Assembly: GCA_934271275.1 (NCBI GenBank)
Contig: CAKQRD010000021.1
Coordinates: forward strand, 1-29,908
DNA length: 29,908 nt
DNA from: an uncultured Clostridia bacterium
GTDB taxonomy: Bacteria > Bacillota > Clostridia > Christensenellales > Borkfalkiaceae
Direction: 5' to 3'
Every line of letters starts with the position of its first letter. Position 1 is the stretch's first letter. The notes beneath the pieces are model-generated. The model saw only the letters and a list, made by a program, of their open reading frames with translations, ran no database searches and had not been told where the DNA came from. A program made the translations under genes and the position numbers. Below are positions 21,625 through 29,706 of the stretch, one piece after another.

Positions 21625-24537
21625 TTACTCCTTGCTCTCTTCCACGCTGTAACATTCGATAAAGTCGCCTATCTTTATGTCGTTGAACTTCTCTATCGAA
21701 ATACCGCACTCGAAGCCCTGCGCGACTTCTTTCACGTCGTCTTTAAAGCGTTTTAACTGAAGAACGTTTCCTTCGCAGATCATAACGTCGTCGCGATAAA
21801 TACGGAGCTTGCCCGTACGAAGAATTTTGCCTTCGGTAACGTAGCAACCCGCGACCTGACCGACGCCCGTAATCTTGAACACTTCGCGAACCTCGGCTTT
21901 TCCGAGATACGTTTCGGTAATCTTGGGCGCGAGCATACCTTTAAGAGCCTTCTTAACGTCGTCTATCGCCTCGTAAATGATGCGGTAAAGTCTTATATCA
22001 ACGCCGCTTCTTTCCGCAATCGCCTTCGCGTTGCTGTCGGGGCGCACGTTAAAGCCGATGATTATCGCCTTGGAGGATTCCGCAAGCATAATGTCGGACT
22101 CTTTAATCGCGCCCGCCGCCGCGTGAATCACGTTCACCTTTACCTCTTCGTTAGAAAGCTTTTCGAGCGATTGCTTAACCGCCTCGACCGAGCCTTGAAC
22201 GTCCGCTTTTACGATAATGTTGAGAACCTTCATTTCGCCTTCCGCCATCTTGCCGAACACGTCGTCAAGCGTAAGCTTGGATGAAGCCTTTATCATATTT
22301 TCGCGTTCTTTGTTCTTTCTTTCTTCCGCAACCATCTTGACGAGCTTATCCTGCTCGCCGACGTACAGCACGTCGCCCGCGTTAGGCACGTCTTCTAAGC
22401 CCATAACCGAAACCGGTACGGAAGGACCTGCGGAATTGACTCTTCTGCCCTTGTCGTCTACCATCGCGCGGACTTTACCGGTTACCGTGCCGACGATAAA
22501 GCTGTCGCCCACTTTGAGCGTGCCGTTCTGCACGAGTACGGTTGCGATAGGACCTTTGTTCGCGTCGAGCTTCGCTTCTATAACCACGCCCTTCGCGTTG
22601 CGCTTGGGGTTTGCTTTAAGGTCTTTTATCTCCGCAAGAAGATTGATACTGTTTAAAAGCTCGTCGAAGCCCTCTCCCGTTTTTGCCGAAACGGGACAAA
22701 TAATCGCGTCTCCGCCCCACTCTTCGGGAAGAAGCCCGTTTTCGGTGAGCTGGGTTTTTACGCGTTCTATATTCGCTTCGGGTTTATCTATTTTGTTTAC
22801 CGCGACGATAATCGGAACGTCCGCCGCTTTGGCGTGGTTAATCGCTTCCACCGTCTGCGGCATTATGCCGTCGTCCGCCGCGACTACGAGAACCGCAATA
22901 TCCGTAACCTGCGCGCCGCGCGCACGCATAGCGGTAAACGCCGCGTGACCGGGGGTATCGAGGAATGTTATAGCGTTTTTGCCTACCGTAACCTGATACG
23001 CGCCGATATGCTGGGTTATTCCGCCCGCTTCGCCCGCGGTAACGTTGGTTTTTCTTATTCTGTCGAGAATAGAGGTTTTGCCGTGGTCGACGTGTCCCAT
23101 AACGGTGACGACCGGCGGACGGCGTACGAGGTCTTTCTCTTCGTCGGGCGCGCCCTCGAAGTTTTCGGAAAGCACGTCCTCCGCGGTTTTATCGAGTTTG
23201 AGTTCGAGTTCAACGCCCACGTCGTCCGCAATGAACGCCGCGGTATCGAAATCTATCGAATCGTTTATCGTTTTGAAAATACCCTCTTTAAAGAGTCGCT
23301 TGGTAATTTCCGCGGCGGTTATGCCTATCTTTTCGCTCAACACTTTAAGCGGAATTATTTCGGTATTGATAACCGCTTTTTCTATTTTTATAACGTTCGC
23401 TTCGACGCGGTCCTTGTTCTTCTTCGCGGGGCGAAGCTTTCTGTAACCCGTCTTGTTCTCGTCGAAATCCTCTATGGAAACGTTGTTTTTGATGAGCGAA
23501 CGTTTATTGAGCGTATGCTTTTCTTCGTAAGACTTTTCGGTCGTCTTTTTCTTGCCGAACGAACGCTTATCCGCAGAAGGAAGCACGGGCGGCGCGATAT
23601 AGGTCGCCGCGGGCTTCTTCCCCGCAGGTCTCGCGCCGAACGCGGGTTTGCCCGCGCCCGTTCCGTTAAACGGCTTTCCGCCTTGCGTACGCGGCGCAAA
23701 CGTTCCCGTTCTTCCCTCGCTTCTTCTGTCCGTATTTCCCGAAGGAACGAATTCTTTTCTCTGCTTGTTTCTTTCGGGGCTGACGTACGGAGATTCCCTT
23801 CTTACTATAAATGAAGGATATTTTCTCGCGGGTTCTGCGGGTGTCGTACCCGTAGCCGCAGTCGCCGTCGCGCTCTTTTCCCCGTTTGCGGCTACCGAAC
23901 TTGCGTTGCCTGCCGCCGCGTTTGCCGAAGTCGTCTTTCCCGTCGTCGTCCCTTCCGCGGGAGTTGCCGCGGGTTTATTCTCCGCCGAGGTTTTCACGAC
24001 GTTTTCAGTCGTCGTCTTTTCTTCGGTTTTTTCGGGAGCTTTCGTTTCCGCGACTTTTTCCTTCTTATCGGAAGCGGTTTTTTTCTCCGACTTTACCGCG
24101 TCGGGTTCTTTTTTATCGGCTTTTTCCGCTTTATCGGCAGAAGCGGTCGAAGATTCGACGCTCGGTTCGGAAGCAGTCTTTGCGGAGCTTACCTCCGCGT
24201 TCCCTTTATTTTCTTTTTTGACTTTTTTATCCGCTTTTGATGATTCTTCGGAAGAAATCTCCGCCGCGTTTGCCGTTTTCTGCTCGGAAGCGGCTTCGTT
24301 TGCGTCCGCGCGGTTCTCGGGCAAAGCCGCGGCTTCCGTCGCCGCGTTTTCCGCAGCTTCCTGTTCGCGCTTTGTTTCGAGGAATGCGGAAAGCTTTACT
24401 TCGAGCGAGGCTTTAAGCCCCTTCACGCCGTTATTTCCCTCCGCGAGCGCGCGGGACAGCTCGTTAAGCTTGCCGCCCGAGACTATCTCGGTAATTTTTT
24501 TAATGTTTTCGGTACGCAATTCTTTCTTTTCAGCCAT
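21625..24537 (-). CDS. infB: Translation initiation factor IF-2
   Basis: The 970-residue GTPase places initiator tRNA on the 30S subunit. After a short N-terminal helical domain (1-60) comes a roughly 280-residue low-complexity Ala/Lys/Glu/Thr linker (60-340), longer than the one in Bacillus IF-2 as I recall it. A second IF2-N-type domain (about 390-450) and the G domain follow: GHVDHGKT (481-488), DTPGH (527-531) and NKID (581-584). The C-terminal domains are intact. It overlaps ylxQ by 8 bp. Confidence 0.98.
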   Translation of the reverse strand: MAEKKELRTENIKKITEIVSGGKLNELSRALAEGNNGVKGLKASLEVKLSAFLETKREQEAAENAATEAAALPENRADANEAASEQKTANAAEISSEESSKADKKVKKENKGNAEVSSAKTASEPSVESSTASADKAEKADKKEPDAVKSEKKTASDKKEKVAETKAPEKTEEKTTTENVVKTSAENKPAATPAEGTTTGKTTSANAAAGNASSVAANGEKSATATAATGTTPAEPARKYPSFIVRRESPYVSPERNKQRKEFVPSGNTDRRSEGRTGTFAPRTQGGKPFNGTGAGKPAFGARPAGKKPAATYIAPPVLPSADKRSFGKKKTTEKSYEEKHTLNKRSLIKNNVSIEDFDENKTGYRKLRPAKKNKDRVEANVIKIEKAVINTEIIPLKVLSEKIGITAAEITKRLFKEGIFKTINDSIDFDTAAFIADDVGVELELKLDKTAEDVLSENFEGAPDEEKDLVRRPPVVTVMGHVDHGKTSILDRIRKTNVTAGEAGGITQHIGAYQVTVGKNAITFLDTPGHAAFTAMRARGAQVTDIAVLVVAADDGIMPQTVEAINHAKAADVPIIVAVNKIDKPEANIERVKTQLTENGLLPEEWGGDAIICPVSAKTGEGFDELLNSINLLAEIKDLKANPKRNAKGVVIEAKLDANKGPIATVLVQNGTLKVGDSFIVGTVTGKVRAMVDDKGRRVNSAGPSVPVSVMGLEDVPNAGDVLYVGEQDKLVKMVAEERKNKERENMIKASSKLTLDDVFGKMAEGEMKVLNIIVKADVQGSVEAVKQSLEKLSNEEVKVNVIHAAAGAIKESDIMLAESSKAIIIGFNVRPDSNAKAIAERSGVDIRLYRIIYEAIDDVKKALKGMLAPKITETYLGKAEVREVFKITGVGQVAGCYVTEGKILRTGKLRIYRDDVMICEGNVLQLKRFKDDVKEVAQGFECGISIEKFNDIKIGDFIECYSVEESKE

Positions 24538-24862
24538 AAATTTTCTCCTGATCGGAAGTCAAAAAATCGTTTTCGGATTCGCGGATTATCGCTTCCGCAA
24601 GCTTTATATCGGTCACCGCCATAATTTTGGCGTTTTCTCTGTGAGTCATTTCTTCAAGCGTTTTGGTTTTCGTTATAAGGACGGGTGCGTTCAGCTTTTT
24701 AGCCGTTTTCAGCCCTTCTTTCACGGTATTTTCGGAAGCGGTGCGGCAGATTATAACGAGGTTTGCCCGTTTTAAGGTCTGCACCGAATTCATACCCGTG
24801 CGGAATTTGCCCGCTCTTATCGCAAAACCTATATAGGTTTCCGCCTTTCCTTTATTTTCCAA
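24530..24862 (-). CDS. ylxQ: L7Ae-family ribosomal/K-turn-binding protein YlxQ
   Basis: The 110-residue protein of the L7Ae/L30e/S12e/Gadd45 superfamily has the typical IGFAIRAGKFRTG opening and a KRANLVIICRTAS strand-helix. Relatives bind kink-turn RNA; YlxQ is found between ylxR and infB in Bacillota. It overlaps ylxR by 11 bp and infB by 8 bp. Confidence 0.92.
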   Translation of the reverse strand: MENKGKAETYIGFAIRAGKFRTGMNSVQTLKRANLVIICRTASENTVKEGLKTAKKLNAPVLITKTKTLEEMTHRENAKIMAVTDIKLAEAIIRESENDFLTSDQEKIYG

Positions 24863-25112
24863 GGAATTCCTCCGAAAGTTTATCGTAAACGGATTCGTCC
24901 ACCGCGCAGGAAAAGGTTCGGGAAAGGAGTTTGCCCTTTCTGAGCTTATTAAAGCACTCTATATCGTCGCAGATATACGCGCCGCGCCCGTTCTTTTTAC
25001 CCGTCCTGTCGAGCGAAATTTCCGTTCCGCTTTTAACAATTCTTATAAGTTCGCGTTTCGGCTTAACCGCCCTGCACGCGATGCAGGTACGCATAGGCGT
25101 TTTCTTTTCCAT
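24852..25112 (-). CDS. ylxR: YlxR-family (DUF448) RNA-binding protein
   Basis: The 86-residue protein carries the family signature RTCIACRAVKPKRELIRIV (8-26) and GRGAYICDDIECF (43-55). YlxR proteins are small basic RNA- or nucleoid-associated proteins encoded between nusA and ylxQ. It is 81 bp after nusA, the largest gap in this part of the operon; that gap carries 7-bp arms (AATTCGC/GCGAATT) of uncertain meaning. Confidence 0.93.
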   Translation of the reverse strand: MEKKTPMRTCIACRAVKPKRELIRIVKSGTEISLDRTGKKNGRGAYICDDIECFNKLRKGKLLSRTFSCAVDESVYDKLSEEFLGK

Positions 25113-25193
25113 AATTTCAACCTTAAAAGTTTTTGACTTAAAATTCGCCCTTAATATGCAATTCTATGCTTTTTATATGCCGTTTAACGCGAA

Positions 25194-26306
25194 TTATTCT
25201 ACCGAATCTATTTCGGCGTGTTCTTCCGCTTCTTCCGCGGCAACTTCCTCGTACTCGCCGAGTTCTTTAAGAGCCGCGCTTTCGCTCTTGACGTCTATTT
25301 TCCAGCCGGTAAGTCTCACCGCAAGGCGCGCGTTCTGACCGCTTCTGCCTATCGCGAGCGAAAGCTTATCGTCGGGAACGACCGCCATCGCGCTCAGATC
25401 GCCCGTCTGCACGACCTTGATGACGGGTGCGGGAGAAAGTGCCTTGCTTATATATTCGAGCGGGTTTTCGCTCCAAGGAATGATGTCTATTTTTTCTCCG
25501 CCGAGTTCCGCGACTATCGCGTTCACTCTCGCGCCCTTGTTACCTACGCACGCGCCCACCGCGTCAACAGACGGATCGGTCGAGCGGATTGCGATTTTGG
25601 ATCTTTGTCCCGCTTCTCTCGCAACGCTTTTTATTTCGACGATACCCTGCTTGATTTCGGGAACTTCGTTCTCGAACAGTCTGGAAACGAGTCCCGCCGC
25701 CGAGCGCGAAACCATAATCTGCGAAAGTCTGCCGGTATTTTTTATTCTCTTGACGAAAACGTTGAGCTTTTCGTTTACTTCGTACTTTTCGCCCGCAACC
25801 TGATCCTTCGGCATAAGCACGCCCTCGATATCCTTGCCGCCGATTTCGACGTATACGTTGCCGTTTTCGATTCTTCTCACGATGCACTGCATAAGCTCGC
25901 CCTCTTTATCCTCGAACTCGCCCATAGTGTTGGCGTGTTCGATTTCGCGAAGCTTTTGGGTAAGCACCTGTTTAATGGTCTGCGCGGCGATACGGGAAAA
26001 GTCTTTGGACTTTATTTCCTGCGTAATATCTTCGCCCGCCTTAACGGTCTTTTTAAGCTCTCTCGCTTCTTCAACCGAAATTTCCTTATCGGGATCTTCC
26101 ACCTCGTCCACGACGTGACGAACGCTGAAAATATTGATAGATTTCTTTTCGGGATTGAGTTTAATGGAAAGCTCCCCCGCTACGCCCGCCGATTTTTTAT
26201 AAGCGACGACCATAGCCTCTTCCAGCGCGGAAATGAATTCCGTTTGCGAAATGCCTTTTTCTCTTTCCAAATCTGCGAGAGCAAGGAAAAAATCCTGATT
26301 TATCAT
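25194..26306 (-). CDS. nusA: Transcription termination/antitermination factor NusA
   Basis: The 370-residue protein binds RNA polymerase and nascent RNA to modulate pausing and termination. The N-terminal polymerase-binding domain (1-125) is followed by an S1 domain (about 133-197) and two KH domains (about 200-345; DAVGACVGNKGARVNAIV and LSLAIGRSGQNARLAVRLTGWKIDV). As in Bacillus, there are no C-terminal acidic repeat domains, only a short Glu/Ala-rich tail. The ribosome site is AAGGAG. Confidence 0.98.
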   Translation of the reverse strand: MINQDFFLALADLEREKGISQTEFISALEEAMVVAYKKSAGVAGELSIKLNPEKKSINIFSVRHVVDEVEDPDKEISVEEARELKKTVKAGEDITQEIKSKDFSRIAAQTIKQVLTQKLREIEHANTMGEFEDKEGELMQCIVRRIENGNVYVEIGGKDIEGVLMPKDQVAGEKYEVNEKLNVFVKRIKNTGRLSQIMVSRSAAGLVSRLFENEVPEIKQGIVEIKSVAREAGQRSKIAIRSTDPSVDAVGACVGNKGARVNAIVAELGGEKIDIIPWSENPLEYISKALSPAPVIKVVQTGDLSAMAVVPDDKLSLAIGRSGQNARLAVRLTGWKIDVKSESAALKELGEYEEVAAEEAEEHAEIDSVE

Positions 26307-26402
26307 ACTTATCTCCTTAAAACGTATACCTTTGTGTTTTTGGGTATCGCTTGTCGTTCAAAATTATTTGAATTTTTACGTTTGAATTATTATTGAATTT
26401 AA

Positions 26403-26867
26403 TTATTCAAAATCTATATATTCGCTTACCTTTTCCACGATTTTCATATCCGCGGTGTAAGCCGTTTTCTCGTTCACCTTAAAGGCTATCGCGCCGTTGC
26501 CGTAAGAGAGCAAAACGGCTTCGTAATACTTTTTGCCGTGCACGGGTGATTTCAGGCGAATTTCCACCATTTTACCTATGTGAGAAGAAAAATCTTCTTC
26601 GGTGACGAAAGGTCTGTCCGCGCCGAGCGAAGAAACGTTAAGCGTATACGGTTCTCCGAACGTGGGATCGAACTCGTCCATAGGTTCGTATATTGCGCGG
26701 TGAAATGCCTCGCACGAATCGAGGTCTACCCCGCCGGTTTTATCTATAAAAACGGTAAGCGCGGGATTTTTGCCCTGCTTAAACTCTACCTTCGGGACGG
26801 AAAGTCCCAAAGGCGCGGCGTATTTTTCGCAAAAAGCCTTAATTTCTTCTATAGATTTAACCTTCAA
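26403..26867 (-). CDS. rimP: Ribosome maturation factor RimP
   Basis: The 154-residue protein promotes 30S assembly. Typical parts are GVDLDSCEAFHRAI (about 40-53) and YTLNVSSLGADRPF (72-85; the family norm is SSPG.DRP, here SSLG). The start is TTG (26865-26867), with GAGGT about 8 bases upstream. It is the first gene of the nine-gene conserved operon and lies directly downstream of a leader hairpin. Confidence 0.95.
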   Translation of the reverse strand: MKVKSIEEIKAFCEKYAAPLGLSVPKVEFKQGKNPALTVFIDKTGGVDLDSCEAFHRAIYEPMDEFDPTFGEPYTLNVSSLGADRPFVTEEDFSSHIGKMVEIRLKSPVHGKKYYEAVLLSYGNGAIAFKVNEKTAYTADMKIVEKVSEYIDFE

Positions 26868-26882
26868 AACGGTACCTCACAT

Positions 26883-26913
26883 AAAAATATGAGAACGGGC
26901 TTCCGTTCTCATA
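26883..26913 (-). promoter_or_regulatory. Leader hairpin with T-run in front of rimP, probable attenuator
   Basis: Perfect 11-bp arms TATGAGAACGG (26888-26898) and CCGTTCTCATA (26903-26913) form a tight hairpin with a 4-base loop. On the minus strand TTTTT follows, and the rimP start codon comes about 16 bases later. The structure has the form of an intrinsic terminator but lies inside the leader, so read-through must be possible. Confidence 0.65.
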
Positions 26914-26939
26914 CGTCAAGTCTATCATCAAGCACATAT

Positions 26940-26968
26940 ATAATAACATCTTTCAAAACAAAAATCAA
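26940..26968 (-). promoter_or_regulatory. Promoter of the rimP-nusA-infB operon
   Basis: On the minus strand, TTGATT (26963-26968) and TATTAT (26940-26945) are 17 bp apart. The transcript would carry a short leader including the hairpin at 26888-26913. Confidence 0.6.
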
Positions 26969-27080
26969 GCGATTTGCGCGGCTTTTTCTTTACCTCGGTG
27001 CAAAAAACGGCTTTTGGTACGAATTTATAAAGCTTCTCGTAAAAGTTCTCGACAGTTTATCGCCCGTCCGAAATTTCAGC

Positions 27081-27126
27081 AAGTAAAAGCGGGCGGGAGA
27101 AACGTTTCTCCCGCCCGCTTTTACTT
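27081..27126. terminator. Bidirectional terminator after the PAP2/lipoprotein operon
   Basis: This is a perfect 46-bp palindrome centred on AACGTT, with GC-rich cores GCGGGCGGGAG/CTCCCGCCCGC and A/T-rich outer arms that supply T-runs in both directions. It lies 42 bp beyond the stop of the lipoprotein gene. Nothing else was recognised between it and the rimP promoter. Confidence 0.88.
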
Positions 27127-27167
27127 TATATCTTCTTTTTCCTCATTTTTAACGGCGTTATTTAAAA

Positions 27168-27974
27168 TTAACCTAAAAACGGACTGTCACTGAAAAATCT
27201 AATAGATTCACCGTAAACCGCTTTTTCAAGCGCGGACGGAAAATCAAATTTTCCATTCCACGGCACTATCGTCATATCAAAAGAAAGATTTTCCTTTTTC
27301 GAGAGAGAAGAAGCTGAATATAAAACAGCTATAATTTGTCCGTTATTATCAAAAACGCAATTTAACATCTCCGCATTATCGCCGACATCCGAATCTTTCA
27401 TAGTTCTTTCTAATTTTAGTTTAACATTGTCTTTCGTTTCGCAGATGTAATATTTAACGTCTTCCCCTCGCGTATTCATATATATGCCTTTAATATTTGC
27501 AGACAAAAAAGCTCCTAACTCTTTAACTAACTTATCCTCTCCCATCTCTTTTTTGCCATAGTTACGGTCATCATAACGAAAACCATCCCAATTAGAAAAC
27601 AATGTTTTATCCTTGTAAAAGAGTTTTTGTCGTTCAATTCCGCCATACCCATACTCGTTATTGTACTCTTTAAATTCATTGCCTTGCATTAAAAGCTCAT
27701 TGTTTACACGCTTAATAAAATATTCTACGTTGTAAACGTCGCTCGTTTCTTTTTCGTTAAGATTCTTTTTCCAATTACCGTTCATTGCCAACCGATAACC
27801 ATTTTCATAATCGACCGACGTTTCGCTTTCTTGTATCTTTCCCGCGTATTCTTTGAATTTTTCTTCGGAAACCTCGATATAATTGCCCTCAAACACGTCT
27901 TTATTAGAGCAGCCTGCAAAAACGCACGCCGTCGTCAATATTATCGTCAAAATAACCGTCAAGAATTTCTTCAT
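27168..27974 (-). CDS. Lipoprotein of unknown function
   Basis: The 268-residue lipoprotein has a signal peptide and lipobox FAGC (Cys21). The mature part is rich in Asn, Lys, Glu and Tyr, with predicted mixed strands (RLAMNGNWKK, VEYFIKRVNNE, LKLERTM, GQIIAVLYSAS) that loosely recall lipoprotein folds binding lipids or cell-wall precursors, but no family was recognised. The base composition is more AT-rich than in the rimP operon. The start overlaps the PAP2 stop by 4 bp (ATGA), so the two are translated together and probably work at the membrane surface. Confidence 0.7.
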   Translation of the reverse strand: MKKFLTVILTIILTTACVFAGCSNKDVFEGNYIEVSEEKFKEYAGKIQESETSVDYENGYRLAMNGNWKKNLNEKETSDVYNVEYFIKRVNNELLMQGNEFKEYNNEYGYGGIERQKLFYKDKTLFSNWDGFRYDDRNYGKKEMGEDKLVKELGAFLSANIKGIYMNTRGEDVKYYICETKDNVKLKLERTMKDSDVGDNAEMLNCVFDNNGQIIAVLYSASSLSKKENLSFDMTIVPWNGKFDFPSALEKAVYGESIRFFSDSPFLG

Positions 27975-28639
27975 TTTTTCTCACCTTCTTTATCCTTCGC
28001 AACCCAAGAGCTTAACGTTGCGGTTAAAACGAATTTACAGAATTTCTTTTCTTCATACTTATGCAAAAGCTTGTATATCAGCAACGTGATGAGCCACGCC
28101 GCAACTCCCGAAATCGCGCCGACGACAACGCCCGCCAAAACGTCGGTAAAATAATGCGCAATAAGATAAACTCTTGCAAAGCCCATTCCTATCACCCCGA
28201 TAAAGCCTACCCAACTCCACTTTTTATTGCACATAATAAACAGCGCAACAGCAAACGCGGTCATAGCGGTAGCGTGTCCCGAAGGAAAGCAATAATCATC
28301 CTCGAACGGCGAACCTACGAATTTCCAATAGCCTTCGTATGCGGCGTCTAAAAACGGTCTTTCGCGCATTACGGAACCTTTCAAAATAATATTCGTTATA
28401 AGCGCGCCGCAGGCAACCGCACCGAAAATGCAAATACCTGCTTTTCTCGTTTTAGCAAAAAGCATAAAGATTATCGCTATACCGAAAAACAGCAACCCCT
28501 TTTCGCCTATCGCCGTCATAAGTTTTGAAAGCGGAGTCAAAAGGTCACCCGCGTTCTCCGCACAATTGTGCATAAAGGCAAAAACGCCTCCGTCCAACCC
28601 TGCACAGCTTTCGTTAAGCCATTTAGACAAATTTTCCAT
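27971..28639 (-). CDS. PAP2-family membrane phosphatase
   Basis: The 222-residue protein has about five or six membrane segments and all three PAP2 motifs: KGSVMRERP (Lys87, Arg94, Pro95), PSGH (119-122, His122) and R-x5-H-x3-D (Arg156, His162, Asp166). The family dephosphorylates lipid phosphates such as undecaprenyl pyrophosphate or phosphatidic acid on the outer membrane face; the substrate here is not determined. It is the first gene of a two-gene operon whose promoter contains a palindromic operator. Confidence 0.93.
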   Translation of the reverse strand: MENLSKWLNESCAGLDGGVFAFMHNCAENAGDLLTPLSKLMTAIGEKGLLFFGIAIIFMLFAKTRKAGICIFGAVACGALITNIILKGSVMRERPFLDAAYEGYWKFVGSPFEDDYCFPSGHATAMTAFAVALFIMCNKKWSWVGFIGVIGMGFARVYLIAHYFTDVLAGVVVGAISGVAAWLITLLIYKLLHKYEEKKFCKFVLTATLSSWVAKDKEGEKK

Positions 28640-28740
28640 TAGTATATCTCCTTTATAAATTTTTTCCTTTGTTAATGCTTATAAACTTATTACAATCTTT
28701 TTCATAAAAATTCTCCTGTTTCTTTTCTTTGTTGGTAATA

Positions 28741-28769
28741 ATTATATAGGAATTTTTCCTATAAGTCAA
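28741..28769 (-). promoter_or_regulatory. Promoter of the PAP2/lipoprotein operon
   Basis: On the minus strand, TTGACT (28764-28769) and TATAAT (28741-28746) are 17 bp apart. The spacer is filled by the palindrome TATAGGAA-TTT-TTCCTATA. Confidence 0.87.
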
Positions 28770-28794
28770 GCATAATATTGACTTTTTTCCTATA
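28745..28794. promoter_or_regulatory. Palindromic operator plus second half-site, probable XRE repressor target
   Basis: A perfect 19-bp palindrome with arms TATAGGAA (28745-28752) and TTCCTATA (28756-28763) occupies the -10/-35 spacer of the PAP2 promoter. A further TTCCTATA (28787-28794) lies 22 bp before the divergent XRE gene. The layout fits one repressor controlling both directions. Confidence 0.7.
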
Positions 28795-28815
28795 AAAAAT
28801 CATCGGAGTATTTTT

Positions 28816-29034
28816 ATGGATAACAAAGAATTAGCAAAATTAGTCGGAGAAAACCTGAAAAACGCAAGAAAAGCCAAAGGCTATACGCAAAAAGAAGTCG
28901 CAAAGCTTCTCAATAAATTTCAGCCCGATTACAGCGAATACGAAAGCGGTAAAATCGAGCTTGATTACTTTAAAATTGCTTATCTTTGCAAGCTGTTTGA
29001 AATTACGCCAAACGACCTTTTCGGCTTTGAATGA
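28816..29034 (+). CDS. XRE-family HTH regulator (small Cro/CI type)
   Basis: The 72-residue protein is essentially one HTH_XRE domain (11-68: NLKNARKAKGYTQKEVAKLL, then YSEYESGKIELDYFKIAYLCKLFEITPNDLF). It most likely binds as a dimer. It is divergent from the PAP2/lipoprotein operon and separated by operator-like palindromes, so it probably represses that operon and itself. CGGAG precedes the ATG by 8 bases. No clear promoter was found for it. Confidence 0.9.
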   Translation: MDNKELAKLVGENLKNARKAKGYTQKEVAKLLNKFQPDYSEYESGKIELDYFKIAYLCKLFEITPNDLFGFE

Positions 29035-29036
29035 AA

Positions 29037-29055
29037 AAAAGGCAAAAAGCCTTTT
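29037..29055 (+). terminator. Terminator of the small XRE gene
   Basis: AAAAGGC (29037-29043) and GCCTTTT (29049-29055) form a hairpin with a T-rich 3' arm, starting 3 bases after the stop codon. Confidence 0.7.
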
Positions 29056-29102
29056 GTGTAAAACTATTTTAAATATATACGCGAGAGGCGTAAATTAAAA
29101 AT

Positions 29103-29221
29103 CGCCCGCGTTGAATAAAAAATGCGGGCGGGAAAACAACCGCCGTCCTTTAAGGCGCACTGAAATACGTTATCTCCCTAAACGAAAAAGAAAAAGGCGT
29201 TTGACCGAACAAACGCCTTTT
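29103..29221. terminator. Two further hairpins in the convergent gap between the XRE genes
   Basis: CGCCCGC/GCGGGCG (29103-29109 with 29124-29130) is followed by AAAAGGCGTTTG/CAAACGCCTTTT (29192-29203 with 29210-29221). The second has A/T-rich outer arms and could terminate in both directions, which suits genes converging from both sides. No reading frame was recognised in 29056-29323. Confidence 0.6.
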
Positions 29222-29323
29222 AGTAAATTATCATATTTTCAAACTATTATTCTTCAAAAACGCCGATATTGACTACATAACAATATCTTACGCCCGCTCC
29301 AAAACCGTTCCGAATATTTTCCG

Positions 29324-29605
29324 TCAAAAGCTTTTTATAAACTCCGACAAAAGCTGTCTTTGTCTGGCGTTAAGTCCGTTTATGGCACTCGTAAGCTCGT
29401 CCGTAACCTCCTCTTCCTTGAAAAAATCGGATAACGAAACACCCAAGGCGTTACATAACGCCCGAAGCGTTGATATTTTTGGTTCAGAACCCGAAATAAA
29501 CATATTCGACACGGTACTTTGCGTCAGCATCGCTTCTAACGCCAAACGGTTAACCGACCAACCCTTTTCCTTCCTGAGTGCATCAATTTTTTTAACTATA
29601 TCCAT
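29324..29605 (-). CDS. XRE-family HTH regulator
   Basis: The 93-residue protein contains one HTH_XRE domain (about 4-63: KKIDALRKEKGWSVNRLALEA, TQSTVSNMFISGSEPKISTLRALCNALGVSLSDFF) and a short C-terminal helix (LNARQRQLLSEFIKSF). The ATG at 29605 was chosen because the domain begins there and a GGGGGT stretch lies just upstream; the open frame extends upstream through the regulatory region. It is divergent from a perfect promoter at 29678-29706 that reads into the tandem repeats, and so is the natural candidate regulator of that transcript. Confidence 0.88.
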   Translation of the reverse strand: MDIVKKIDALRKEKGWSVNRLALEAMLTQSTVSNMFISGSEPKISTLRALCNALGVSLSDFFKEEEVTDELTSAINGLNARQRQLLSEFIKSF

Positions 29606-29619
29606 TTTTACCCCCAAAA

Positions 29620-29672
29620 AGCGGTTATTTATTTTTATTTTATAACACCGCTTGGATATATTTATAACCGCT
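29620..29672. promoter_or_regulatory. Inverted AGCGGTTAT sites between the XRE gene and the array promoter
   Basis: AGCGGTTAT (29620-29628) and its inverted copy ATAACCGCT (29664-29672) bracket a partial third site, ATAACACCGCT (29642-29652). They lie between the start of the XRE gene and the -35 of the divergent promoter, consistent with operator sites for that regulator. Confidence 0.45.
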
Positions 29673-29677
29673 AACAG

Positions 29678-29706
29678 TTGACAATATAACGGCAAGATGT
29701 TATAAT
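29678..29706 (+). promoter_or_regulatory. Perfect consensus promoter reading into the tandem repeats
   Basis: TTGACA (29678-29683), a 17-bp spacer, then TATAAT (29701-29706). Both hexamers match the vegetative consensus exactly. The -10 is part of the first repeat copy, while the -35 is unique to the array edge. Confidence 0.85.

Noticed and set aside
23648..24775. 375-codon hydrophobic-looking open frame opposite infB
   Set aside because: It mirrors the Ala/Lys/Glu-rich linker of IF-2, which in reverse reads as Phe/Ser/Ala/Val; it is not a membrane protein.
25218..26396. 392-codon open frame opposite nusA
   Set aside because: nusA is intact on the other strand; the antisense product has no recognisable domain and results from codon bias leaving the opposite frame free of stops.
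27168..28639. Toxin-antitoxin or abortive infection module formed by PAP2, lipoprotein and XRE
   Set aside because: The proteins are a membrane phosphatase and an exported lipoprotein with an ordinary repressor; no toxin-like small protein is present.
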